DNA of 6,186 bases from assembly GCA_020442095.1 (NCBI GenBank), contig JAGRKY010000818.1:1-6186 (forward strand), written 5' to 3'. A program made the position numbers and the translations under genes. Of this stretch, positions 1 to 6,091 are shown in pieces. This stretch comes from Bauldia sp. (GTDB taxonomy: Bacteria; Pseudomonadota; Alphaproteobacteria; Rhizobiales; Kaistiaceae). Position 1 is the first letter of the stretch. Each line of letters starts with the position of its first letter. The notes under the pieces were generated by a model. It was not told where the DNA came from, did no database searches, and was given only the letters and a program-made list of their open reading frames with translations.

Positions 1-495
1 GAAGGGCTCGTCCATCAGCAGCACCGGCGGATCGGCGGCGATCGCCCGCAGCACGCCGATCCGCTGCTGCTGGCCACCGGAAAGCTCCTTCGGGTAGCGG
101 TTGAGGTATATCCCCGGGTCGAGGGCCACCATCTGGAGAAGCTCGGCCGCCCGGGCCCGCGACTTGGCGCGGTCCCAGCCGAGGATGTCGGGGACGATGC
201 AGATATTGTCCACGATCGTCTTGTTGGGAAACAGCCCGATCTGCTGGATGACGTAGCCGAGCGTCCGGCGGAGCTGGACCGCATCGTGGTCGGTGGTGTC
301 CTTGCCGTCGATGAAGATCTTGCCCGAGCTCGGCTCGATCAGCCGGTTGACCATCTTCATCGTCGTCGTCTTGCCGCAGCCGGAAGGGCCGAGCAGCACG
401 CAGATTTCGCCCTCGGGCACTTCCATCGACACATGATCGACGGACGGCATCGCCGCGCCGGGAAAGACCTTGGTGACGTTTTCGAGGCGGATCAT
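1..495 (-). CDS. Osmoprotectant-type ABC transporter ATPase (partial, N-terminal 165 aa)
   Basis: This is the ATP-binding subunit of an importer for glycine betaine, choline or a related compatible solute; it hydrolyses ATP at the inner face of the cytoplasmic membrane. The reading frame is open to the left edge, so only the N-terminal part is present. Visible motifs are Walker A GPSGCGKTT (residues 36-44), the Q-loop within VIQQIGLFPN (82-91), the ABC signature LSGGQQQR (138-145) and Walker B VLLMDEPF (158-165, at the edge). The sequence around the Q-loop and 'GVLRAIAADPP' is typical of the OpuCA/ProV/YehX group, which usually continues into C-terminal CBS domains; these would lie outside the window. 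The ATG overlaps the permease stop codon as ATGA, which suggests translational coupling. The exact solute cannot be read from the ATPase. A second permease and a binding protein would be expected further left. Confidence 0.93.
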   Translation of the reverse strand, partial: MIRLENVTKVFPGAAMPSVDHVSMEVPEGEICVLLGPSGCGKTTTMKMVNRLIEPSSGKIFIDGKDTTDHDAVQLRRTLGYVIQQIGLFPNKTIVDNICIVPDILGWDRAKSRARAAELLQMVALDPGIYLNRYPKELSGGQQQRIGVLRAIAADPPVLLMDEPF

Positions 496-1160
496 GCGGG
501 TGTCCTTGCAGTTTCGCGTAGTCCGGGTGAGGTCAGCAGGCGCTGCAGTCCCAGCAGCGCGAAATCGGCCGCCACCGCCAGGACGCTGACGGCGAGCGCG
601 CCGGTCACCAGCTGGCGCGGGTCGGTCTGGCTGATGCCGCGGGAGATGAAATCGCCAAGTCCGCCGGCGCCGATATAGGCCGCAATCGCCGTGACCCCGA
701 TGTTCATGACGACCGCGATCCTGACGCCGGCCATGATCACCGGCACGGCGAGAGGCAGCTCGACCTCGCGCAGCCTTTGCAGGCGGGTGAGGCCCATGCC
801 GCGCCCCGCCTCGCGCAGCGCCGGATCGACGTTGCTGATCGCGGTATATGTGTTGCGGATGATCGGGAGTTGCGAATAGAGCAGCACGGCGATCACGGCC
901 GGCAGGTAGCCGATGCCCTGGCCGATCAGCGACAAGACCGGGATCATGATGCCGAACAGCGCGATCGACGGGATGGTGATGATGATCGACGCGACATAGA
1001 GCACCCCGGTCGCGAGCCGCTTGTTCTGGGTGATCAGGATGCCGATCGGCACGCCGGTCAGGATGGCAAGGCCGACAGCGACGCCGACGATGGCGATGTG
1101 CTGTCCGGTGCGGACCATGATCAGGTCCCAGTTGGCGATGATGTAGCTAAGGATTTCCAT
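492..1160 (-). CDS. Osmoprotectant ABC transporter permease (OpuCB/YehY type)
   Basis: This is the membrane subunit of a glycine betaine/choline-type ABC importer, 222 aa, the usual length for the short OpuCB/OpuCD/YehW/YehY permeases. The protein is strongly hydrophobic, with likely membrane spans around residues 22-43, 53-79, 85-100, 138-165 and 184-205. The cytoplasmic EAA loop that contacts the ATPase is seen at about 115-145 (LREAGRGMGL followed by ELPLAVPVIMAG). The family-typical GAGGLGDFI is at 164-172, and the N-terminal 'NWDLI' also fits the family. The ATG at 1160 is the only upstream choice because an in-frame TGA lies two codons before it. A Shine-Dalgarno-like AGGAAA exists but is about 17-19 bases away, further than usual, so a start at Met15 is a weaker alternative. 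The gene follows the methyltransferase by 52 bases and overlaps the ATPase by 4. Confidence 0.93.
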   Translation of the reverse strand: MEILSYIIANWDLIMVRTGQHIAIVGVAVGLAILTGVPIGILITQNKRLATGVLYVASIIITIPSIALFGIMIPVLSLIGQGIGYLPAVIAVLLYSQLPIIRNTYTAISNVDPALREAGRGMGLTRLQRLREVELPLAVPVIMAGVRIAVVMNIGVTAIAAYIGAGGLGDFISRGISQTDPRQLVTGALAVSVLAVAADFALLGLQRLLTSPGLRETARTPA

Positions 1161-1212
1161 CGGTCACTTTGGTCGGGTTTCCTCTCAGGCGTTGCGGCTT
1201 GCGGCGTGTCGT

Positions 1213-2079
1213 TCAGTAGACCGGCACGGCATTGGCGATCGGCGGCCTGATCGCTTCGCCCTCGGGCAGGGCGAAGAAGAATTCGGCGTGGTACCAGCCT
1301 TCGGACTCGTGGCCCTTCGGGTCGATGCCGAGGCTTCGCAGCCTGCTCAGGACTTCCGCTCTTTCGTCCCGGCCGGCAAAGCGGCGTTGCCGGAAGGTCT
1401 GTCCCGACGCGCGGAAGACCGAATAGCCGCGCGTCCTCAGGAATTCGACGATCCGGTCGACCGGGAACATCCGCAGCGCGAAGAGCGCCAGCCAGGGGAG
1501 GCGCTCCGTATTGTCCAGGATCCGCCGGAACGTCGGCGCGTCGACGTAGCCGATGGCTCCGGTCGAGATGACGAGGTCGGTCGGCGCCAGCAGTGAAGCC
1601 TCGCGGTCGCCGGGGTCGCCGGATTCCAGGTCGGCGACGATTCCGGCGTCCAGCAATCGCGCCTCGCAGGCATAGTCGATGGCGGATTCGGCGACGTCGA
1701 GGCCGATGGTCCGCAGGTCGCTGTCGCCGTCGCCCTGAAAAAGCGATCGGTCGCGGGCGATCAGGTCCTGTCGCGATCGGCCTGCCGTCGCGTCGCGGCC
1801 GTAGAGATTGAAGAGCTCGGCAAGGCCGTAGCGGTGCTTCAGCAGCGCCGCGTTGACGCCGTAGGACGACCCGACGTCCAGCACGGTGACCCGCCGCTGC
1901 CGTCGTTTTCGCCTCAGGGCGCCGATGATCCGGGCAACGACCGCGCTTGCGGATTCGGGGATGCGGTATTCGAGCGTCGCCAGCGTCTGGTAATAGCCGC
2001 GCGGATCCGGCTGGTCGTAGATGGCGGTGAGATCGATTTTGCCGGTCTTGTCGAGATCGAAATCACTCGCAACTGTCAC
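1213..2079 (-). CDS. Class I SAM-dependent methyltransferase, unknown substrate
   Basis: The 288-aa product has the Rossmann-fold signs of a class I methyltransferase: motif I VLDVGSSYG (residues 66-74), which binds SAM; a second strand ending in an acidic residue, IGLDVAESAIDYA (125-137); and a motif IV-like TDLVISTGAIGYV (167-179). The N-terminus 'KIDLTAIYDQPDPRGYY' (14-30) looks like a conserved family signature, but I cannot name the substrate. The reading frame is open to an ATG at 2319, which would add 80 residues. I prefer the GTG at 2079 because GAGGAA lies 9 bases upstream, and because the extra stretch is rich in A/T, low in complexity and covers palindromes. No signal peptide is seen, so it is probably cytosolic. 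It is the first gene of a possible leftward operon with the ABC permease and ATPase (52-base gap). It could methylate a small molecule connected to the transporter, but its neighbourhood is the only support for that. Confidence 0.8.
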   Translation of the reverse strand: MTVASDFDLDKTGKIDLTAIYDQPDPRGYYQTLATLEYRIPESASAVVARIIGALRRKRRQRRVTVLDVGSSYGVNAALLKHRYGLAELFNLYGRDATAGRSRQDLIARDRSLFQGDGDSDLRTIGLDVAESAIDYACEARLLDAGIVADLESGDPGDREASLLAPTDLVISTGAIGYVDAPTFRRILDNTERLPWLALFALRMFPVDRIVEFLRTRGYSVFRASGQTFRQRRFAGRDERAEVLSRLRSLGIDPKGHESEGWYHAEFFFALPEGEAIRPPIANAVPVY

Positions 2080-2088
2080 TGCCTGAAA

Positions 2089-2094
2089 TTCCTC
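2089..2094 (-). promoter_or_regulatory. Shine-Dalgarno site that sets the methyltransferase start
   Basis: On the minus strand the sequence reads GAGGAA, followed by 9 bases and then GTG at 2079. It is preceded by a run of eight T (A at 2095-2102 on the plus strand), giving a U-rich stretch in the mRNA just ahead of the ribosome binding site. This is the best-placed such site in the frame and is the reason for choosing GTG 2079 over the far upstream ATG at 2319. Confidence 0.65.
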
Positions 2095-2167
2095 AAAAAA
2101 AAGACGTGCGACGCGGCGGGTGAGCCGCGCCTCGAGGCCTGTCGAATATGTGGTGTGCGAACAGTAT

Positions 2168-2183
2168 GACCCGAAGTCGGGTC
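2168..2183. promoter_or_regulatory. Perfect 16-bp palindrome, possible operator
   Basis: The sequence is GACCCGA-AG-TCGGGTC: two perfect 7-base arms around a 2-base centre. The centre is too short to form a stable RNA hairpin loop without melting the inner pairs, which fits a protein-binding DNA site better than a terminator. It lies 89-104 bases before the methyltransferase GTG start, in the leader region. Which regulator might bind is unknown. That it is functional is an inference from symmetry and position. Confidence 0.4.
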
Positions 2184-2202
2184 CAAAACCAAGCCGGTCG
2201 GA

Positions 2203-2260
2203 GCCATTTTTTGGCGCCGCTGCGGCCAAGTCGTTGGAAAATGGCGCATTATTGGCGCCA
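2203..2260. repeat. Cluster of short inverted and direct repeats (GCCATTTT/AAAATGGC, TTGGCGCC x2)
   Basis: GCCATTTT at 2203-2210 is matched by its exact inverse AAAATGGC at 2238-2245. TTGGCGCC occurs at 2211-2218 and again at 2252-2259, both with the self-complementary core GGCGCC; the two copies start 41 bases apart, close to four helical turns. The cluster sits 20 bases to the right of the 16-bp palindrome. It could be a regulator-binding array or the stem of a leader RNA. The observation is direct; the function is inference. Confidence 0.4.
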
Positions 2261-2451
2261 GGTCGGGCGTGCGATTTCACACGTCGCGGGCGACCGGATG
2301 CCATTCGCGGCGTCGTCACATGATCGTGCGAAGGATTTTCTTAGCCGGCTTATGCGGTACCGGTCGGATGCCCGGATCGAGCTCGGTGATCCTGCTTTCT
2401 GTCGTCGATTGCGCGCCGAAGCCGTCCGCCGAGGACCCCTGGCGGCGGTGC

Positions 2452-2489
2452 GGCGCCGGTCGGGGCATCGCCCGTCACGACCGGGCGCC
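2452..2489 (-). terminator. GC-rich stem-loop over the stop codon of the outer-membrane protein gene
   Basis: GGCGCCGGTCG (2452-2462) pairs with CGACCGGGCGCC (2478-2489) over 11 base pairs with one bulged G. The 15-base loop contains a smaller GGGC-ATC-GCCC hairpin. The stem covers the stop codon (2475-2477) and last codons of the leftward gene. There is no T-tract after it, so it is not a standard intrinsic terminator; it could be an RNA 3'-end stabiliser or a weak terminator. Confidence 0.35.
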
Positions 2490-3437
2490 TGAAAGCGGTA
2501 TGTTGATCGTGAGAAAGCCGCCGCCGCCTTGCGTCCGGTTCTTTGCGCCGAATTCGAAATAGGCGCGAAGGTTCGTATAGATCGGCACCGAGCCGACATC
2601 GAAGGTGTATCCGATCTGCGGGCCGATGCCGAAGACCTGGCTTTCGAAGTCGCCGAGCGCGGCCGGCTGTCCGTCGTCCGGCGTCAGCTGGACATAGGCA
2701 TAGCCGACAAGCCCGACGAAAAACCGGTCACTCAGCGATTTCGACAGGCCGAGGTCGAGGTGGGAATCGATGCCGCTGGTGTAGTCGGTGTCGGGATTGA
2801 CGAAATTGTAGGTGACGCCGGCCGTCGCGGAGAACTCCCAGCCCGTGGCGGTGTCGAGATAGGTATAGGCCCCGCCGGCATCGATCGCGCCGTGACCGAT
2901 GCCGAGATTGGCCAGCCGATGCGGGTCGTAGTCGCCGACCGGGACGTCGCCGGTGACATAGGCCATCCAGTTGTTGACCCCGCGGTTCCAGAAGATCTGC
3001 GCGGTCGGATAGAGATCGCCGAATCCCGTGACCGAGTCGGTGCGGCTTGCGCCATGCCCGGCGGCCGTGAGGTTGGCCGAGGTCTGGTTCCAGCCCGGGA
3101 AGCCCGCGATCGAGAATGCCGGCCTGCCGCCGAGGAAGGTCGTATCGGGCGCCCAGGTCGGAACGAGGAACTCCGCGGCGAAGTCCGTGTCGACCCCGAA
3201 GTCGAGCGTGCCGCCGCGCGCCAACGGGGTACTGCCGCCGGCCGAGCCCGAATAATAGTAGGTCTGCATCGGCAGCGAAAAGCCCGGGGTTGGCGCCAGC
3301 GCGGCGAAGCTTGCATATTGGCCGGGCAGCCAGAAGCTGACGCCGCCTTCATCGGCGAGCCCCGGACCGCCGAGGAGAACGAGGAGGAGGGCGCCCGCGA
3401 CGCTCGGTCGTGCGATGGTGCTGCTAGGTGCCGGCAT
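2475..3437 (-). CDS. Outer-membrane beta-barrel transporter, COG4313 (MetA-pathway phenol degradation-like) family
   Basis: The 320-aa product matches a well-known family of secreted, barrel-forming proteins annotated as 'transporter' or 'protein involved in meta-pathway of phenol degradation' (COG4313). It begins with a signal peptide: a hydrophobic core AGALLLVLLGG (14-24) and likely cleavage after GLA at residue 28. Directly after the cleavage site is the family-typical EGGVSFWLPGQYASFAA (30-46). Further family features are 'DLYPTAQIFWNRGVNNWMAY' near the middle, 'YNFVNPDTDYTSGIDSHLDLG' in the C-terminal half, and the amphipathic ending 'FLTINIPL' close to the C-terminus. Length is normal. 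The start is supported by GAAGGAAGGAA (3443-3453 on the minus strand), about 5 bases before the ATG. It lies 31 bases downstream of the sulfatase stop, so the two are probably one operon. The likely role is passage of a small, perhaps aromatic or sulfated, substrate across the outer membrane; that substrate is inferred from context. Confidence 0.88.
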   Translation of the reverse strand: MPAPSSTIARPSVAGALLLVLLGGPGLADEGGVSFWLPGQYASFAALAPTPGFSLPMQTYYYSGSAGGSTPLARGGTLDFGVDTDFAAEFLVPTWAPDTTFLGGRPAFSIAGFPGWNQTSANLTAAGHGASRTDSVTGFGDLYPTAQIFWNRGVNNWMAYVTGDVPVGDYDPHRLANLGIGHGAIDAGGAYTYLDTATGWEFSATAGVTYNFVNPDTDYTSGIDSHLDLGLSKSLSDRFFVGLVGYAYVQLTPDDGQPAALGDFESQVFGIGPQIGYTFDVGSVPIYTNLRAYFEFGAKNRTQGGGGFLTINIPLSGARS

Positions 3438-3468
3438 GGGCGTTCCTTCCTTCGCCGCGTTTGCGGTC

Positions 3469-4896
3469 TTACTCGTTTGCGGAGCCCCGGCGGGGGACGA
3501 AGTCGAGCGGCGCGCCGGCGGGGATCAGTTCCTCCTCCTCGACGCTCTTCCTGAAATCCGCGACGATACCGGCCGCGTGCGCGATCACCCAGCTATGGAC
3601 ATAGGGATAGTCGAACGGCTTCCTTTCCTTCGGGTCGACGTCGAGATTGATGATGTGCGGCGTCGCCAGTTGCAGGGCCGGTTCGGTCAGCGTCCGCTGC
3701 AGCACGGTGACGACCTTGAAGTTCTGCCACTTCACGCCGTACATCCGCTCGCCCATCCAGAAGGGAAAGCCCTCGCGGGCCGATTGCGGGATACGGCCCT
3801 CGAGGAATGCGCGCTGATCAAGACCGTCGATGATCCGGTCGTCCGGTACCTTCGCGCCCGCCCACAGCAGCAGCGTGGTGAACATGTCGGCGATATGGAC
3901 GATCTCGTTCGATTTCTGGCCGATCGGTACGACCCCCGGATAGCGGATCAGTGCCGGTGTCCGCAGCGAGCCTTCCATGCCGGTGAAATATGAACCTTCC
4001 CAGAAGCCGGCGCTGCCGCGGTCCGGTTCCATCTCCTCCGGGCCGTTGTCGCCGGAGAAGACGACGATCGTATTGTCGGCGATACCCTTCTCATCGAGGT
4101 AATCCAGCAGGCTGCCGAAATCGGAGTCGAGCTCGACAAGCGAGTCCGCCCAGTCGCCGTGACCGGTTACCCCGCGGAATTCCTCGCGTGGCGCCACCGG
4201 CAGATGCATCAGGGTGTGGTTGAAATAGAGGAAGAACGGCTTGTCGGCGGCGATGCTGCGGTCGATGAAATCCTCGGAGCGCTTCAGGTATTCGACGTCG
4301 AGGTCGAGCTTCACGCCGACGGTGAGCTGCTCGATTTCGGTCGGCTCCTCGCCCTTCTTCGATTCCATCACATAGGCGACCGGGTCGCGTTCCGGATCGT
4401 ACCAGGGATCGGCGGCCCACAGCGCCTCGTCATAGCTGTGCGGAATGCCGATCCATTCGTCGAAGCCATGATCGGTGGGCCAGCGTCCCTCCGAGGCTCC
4501 GATATGCCATTTGCCGACGATCGCCGTCGCGTAGCCCTCGTCCGACAGGATGTCGGCCATCGTGCGCTCCCAGGCGACGAGGCCGCCGGGATTGCCGGCG
4601 AGTGCGACGGTGTGGTTGCCAGAACGGATTGAGTAGCGCCCTGTCATCAGCGCCGATCGCGACGGGGTGCATTGCGTCTCGGGAGCGAAGTTCATGAGCT
4701 GCATGCCCTCGGCGGCGAGGGTGTCGATCCGCGGGGTTTCGGCGCCGCGCAGCATGCCGCCACCGTAAGAGCCGAGTTCGCCATAGCCGAGGTTGTCGAC
4801 GAGGAAATAGACGATGTTTGGCCGCCCCTCGGCGGAGGCACCTTGGCCGAACACGAGCGCCGCTGCCATGGCGGCGAGAAGAAGCATCTTTCGCAT
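3469..4896 (-). CDS. Secreted formylglycine-dependent arylsulfatase-type sulfatase
   Basis: The 475-aa product hydrolyses sulfate esters, probably in the periplasm. A signal peptide is visible (MRKMLLLAAMAAALVFG, cleavage after ASA at about residue 22). The alkaline phosphatase-superfamily motifs follow in order: metal site VDNLGYGELG (33-42, D34/N35); CTPSR (76-80), in which Cys76 is to be converted to formylglycine, with SALMTGR after it; GKWHIG (128-133, K129/H131); NHTLMHLP (226-233, H231); and SGDNGPE (281-287, D283/N284). The cysteine form needs a formylglycine-generating enzyme under aerobic conditions; none is in the window. Two positions are unusual: Asn35 where many arylsulfatases have a second Asp, and Glu308 (GMEGSLRTP) where Pseudomonas arylsulfatase has Lys375. 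The ATG at 4896 is chosen because it starts the signal peptide exactly and GGGAA lies 6-7 bases upstream; a GTG at 4956 would bury the signal peptide. It is the first gene of a two-gene unit with the outer-membrane protein and is divergent from the AraC regulator. The substrate is unknown. Confidence 0.92.
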   Translation of the reverse strand: MRKMLLLAAMAAALVFGQGASAEGRPNIVYFLVDNLGYGELGSYGGGMLRGAETPRIDTLAAEGMQLMNFAPETQCTPSRSALMTGRYSIRSGNHTVALAGNPGGLVAWERTMADILSDEGYATAIVGKWHIGASEGRWPTDHGFDEWIGIPHSYDEALWAADPWYDPERDPVAYVMESKKGEEPTEIEQLTVGVKLDLDVEYLKRSEDFIDRSIAADKPFFLYFNHTLMHLPVAPREEFRGVTGHGDWADSLVELDSDFGSLLDYLDEKGIADNTIVVFSGDNGPEEMEPDRGSAGFWEGSYFTGMEGSLRTPALIRYPGVVPIGQKSNEIVHIADMFTTLLLWAGAKVPDDRIIDGLDQRAFLEGRIPQSAREGFPFWMGERMYGVKWQNFKVVTVLQRTLTEPALQLATPHIINLDVDPKERKPFDYPYVHSWVIAHAAGIVADFRKSVEEEELIPAGAPLDFVPRRGSANE

Positions 4897-5020
4897 ATCC
4901 GTTTCCCGGTCGTCGGCGCCTTTCCGGTGGTCCGGCAAAGCGCGGGGCGATTGCACGAATGCGATGGGTACGCCAGTCTCTCACCGGGCACTTGTCATTT
5001 TCCGCCAGCGAAGGTTTTGC
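4897..5020. promoter_or_regulatory. Divergent promoter region between sulfatase and AraC regulator genes
   Basis: These 124 bases separate the start codons of two genes transcribed away from each other, so both promoters should lie here. I could not identify a convincing sigma-70 pair for either direction. Ribosome binding sites are seen at both ends: GGGAA for the sulfatase and GAAGG (5010-5014), 6 bases before the AraC ATG. The left half contains an imperfect inverted repeat, listed separately. AraC regulators often control the adjacent divergent gene; that they do so here is an inference. Confidence 0.6.
4916..4943. promoter_or_regulatory. 28-bp imperfect inverted repeat ahead of the sulfatase, possible operator or leader hairpin
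   Basis: GCGCCTTTCCGG, 4 central bases (TGGT), then CCGGCAAAGCGC. The arms match at 10 of 12 positions. The dyad ends 19 bases before the sulfatase ATG, just upstream of its ribosome binding site. It could be a protein-binding operator for the sulfatase unit, or a hairpin in the 5' leader of its mRNA if transcription starts further right. AraC-family proteins usually prefer direct repeats, so another regulator, or an RNA role, is also possible. Confidence 0.45.
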
Positions 5021-6067
5021 ATGGGCAACCTGTCCATTCCGATGACGACCGCGGCCGGTATGGGACCGCTGCCGCAGATGCTCGAGCGGATGGCGGGTTC
5101 CGCTGCGCTGTCGCGGGTCTTTCGCCGGGAAGCGCTCCCTCTGGCGTTGATCGAGGATCGCGACATGCGCCTGCCGCTGGTCGCGCTGTGCGGCCTTTTC
5201 GAGGCGGCCAGCCATGAAGCAGGCGACCGGACCTTCGGCCTCCGCATCGGCGAGGCGATGCTGCCCGGCTCCTACGGTCTGTGGGCGGAATACGGGACGG
5301 CCGCCGGGACCCTGGCGGAAGCGCTGAGGCGGATGGTCGCGACGATCGACGTCCGCCAGACCGGATCGTCCATGTCGCTGCGCCGCACGGGAGATCACGT
5401 CGTCTGGGGATTCGCGCACGGCATCGGACAGACGGCCGGCCGTCAGCATGCCGATCATGTCATCGGCCCGATGCGGCGCTTCGTCGGCGCTTTCCTTGGC
5501 GCGGGCTGGACGCCCTCCTGGATCGAGCTGAACTATCCAACGGACGGCGACGCCGACCTGCTGGAGCGGCACTGGCACACGAGGATCCGTTTCGGTGCGC
5601 CTGCCGCGGGAATCGCCATTCCCGTCGATCGACTGCCGGTGCGGCGGCGTCGGGCTGTCGATGCCGGTCGCGCCCGCCATCTCACCTCCCTCGACCTGAT
5701 CGCGGATGCCCGCCGGCGACAGGCGCGCGACCCGCTGCACGTGGTCGAGGAACTCGTCGCCCTGCGCCTGATGGATGGTGAGGTCGATATCGATGGCCTT
5801 GCGCGCCTCGCCGGCACCAGCGTTCGTGCGCTGCAACGCACGTTGCACGAGCGCGGATATTCCTACCGCGAGGTTCTGGGGATGGTCCGCCATCGCAGGG
5901 CGGCGGCGCTCCTCGCCGAGACGGACATCTCGATCACCGAGATCGCAATGGTGCTGGGATACGCCGAGGTGGCGAGCTTCACCCGGGCCTTCGTGCGATG
6001 GGCGGGCGTGCCGCCGAGCCTGCTCAGAAGCGCCGGGGACCGGCCGGCGGAGGAGCTGTCCGCCTGA
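5021..6067 (+). CDS. AraC-family transcriptional regulator with N-terminal ligand-binding domain
   Basis: The 348-aa protein has the length and two-part layout of the OruR/CdhR-like AraC group (Pfam 'Arabinose_bd' type N-terminal domain, PF12625 from memory). The N-terminal domain, about residues 15-210, shows 'FGLRIGEAM', 'YGTAAGTLAEALRRM' and the central 'FVGAFLGAGWTPSWIELNYP'. The C-terminal DNA-binding domain has two helix-turn-helix units: DIDGLARLAGTSVRALQRTL (from 256) and the highly typical ITEIAMVLGYAEVASFTRAF (from about 305), followed by GVPPSLLR. It should bind DNA in the cytoplasm in response to a small ligand. The ATG at 5021 is chosen because GAAGG lies 6 bases upstream; the frame stays open further left but runs into the sulfatase gene on the opposite strand. 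It is divergent from the sulfatase and probably its activator, with the sulfatase substrate or product as a likely inducer; this is inferred from position only. Confidence 0.92.
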   Translation: MGNLSIPMTTAAGMGPLPQMLERMAGSAALSRVFRREALPLALIEDRDMRLPLVALCGLFEAASHEAGDRTFGLRIGEAMLPGSYGLWAEYGTAAGTLAEALRRMVATIDVRQTGSSMSLRRTGDHVVWGFAHGIGQTAGRQHADHVIGPMRRFVGAFLGAGWTPSWIELNYPTDGDADLLERHWHTRIRFGAPAAGIAIPVDRLPVRRRRAVDAGRARHLTSLDLIADARRRQARDPLHVVEELVALRLMDGEVDIDGLARLAGTSVRALQRTLHERGYSYREVLGMVRHRRAAALLAETDISITEIAMVLGYAEVASFTRAFVRWAGVPPSLLRSAGDRPAEELSA

Positions 6068-6068
6068 G

Positions 6069-6091
6069 GACGGCCGGGCTGGTCAGCCGTC
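6069..6091. terminator. Small inverted repeat between convergent genes
   Basis: GACGGC (6069-6074) pairs with GCCGTC (6086-6091) around 11 bases; an alternative GGCT-GGTC-AGCC hairpin lies inside. It spans the 15-base gap between the AraC stop and the stop codon of the convergent gene. There is no T-run on either side, so it is at best a weak bidirectional terminator. Confidence 0.3.

Larger units (their letters stand above)
2080..2474. other. Non-coding leader region between methyltransferase and outer-membrane protein genes
   Basis: About 395 bases without a convincing gene. Open frames exist on both strands, but they lack good ribosome binding sites, run into neighbouring genes on the wrong strand and have arginine/serine/proline-rich shadow compositions. 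The part from about 2085 to 2360 is visibly richer in A/T than the flanking genes. It contains a perfect 16-bp palindrome, an 8-bp inverted repeat and two copies of TTGGCGCC, listed separately. I could not assign a convincing -35/-10 pair. The region most likely holds the promoter and control sites of the methyltransferase, and at its right end the terminator of the unit to the right. Confidence 0.6.

Noticed and set aside
2168..2183. Reading the 16-bp palindrome as an intrinsic terminator
   Set aside because: The central loop is only 2 bases and no T-run follows on either strand, so an operator-like DNA site is more likely.
2320..2562. Possible small plus-strand gene starting with MIVRRIFLAGLCG
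   Set aside because: It has a short hydrophobic start but no ribosome binding site, and its end runs about 90 bases into the convergent outer-membrane protein gene with no recognisable domain.
2529..3554. Plus-strand open frame of 341 codons opposite the outer-membrane protein gene
   Set aside because: It is the antisense shadow of a G/C-rich gene; the minus-strand product has a signal peptide and family motifs, while this one has low-complexity charged composition.
4897..4956. Longer sulfatase form from a GTG at 4956
   Set aside because: It would place 20 charged residues before a complete signal peptide and cover the inverted repeat; the ATG at 4896 starts the signal peptide directly and has a GGGAA site.
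4814..5020. N-terminal extension of the AraC regulator to an upstream ATG at 4814
   Set aside because: The extension would overlap the start of the divergent sulfatase and its signal peptide; the ATG at 5021 has a well-placed GAAGG site and fits the usual family length.
4430..5893. Long open frame on the minus strand (487 codons) overlapping the sulfatase start and most of the AraC gene
   Set aside because: It is a shadow frame: its composition is rich in Arg, Gly, Pro and His, it has no recognisable domain, and it overlaps two genes with clear family motifs in other frames.
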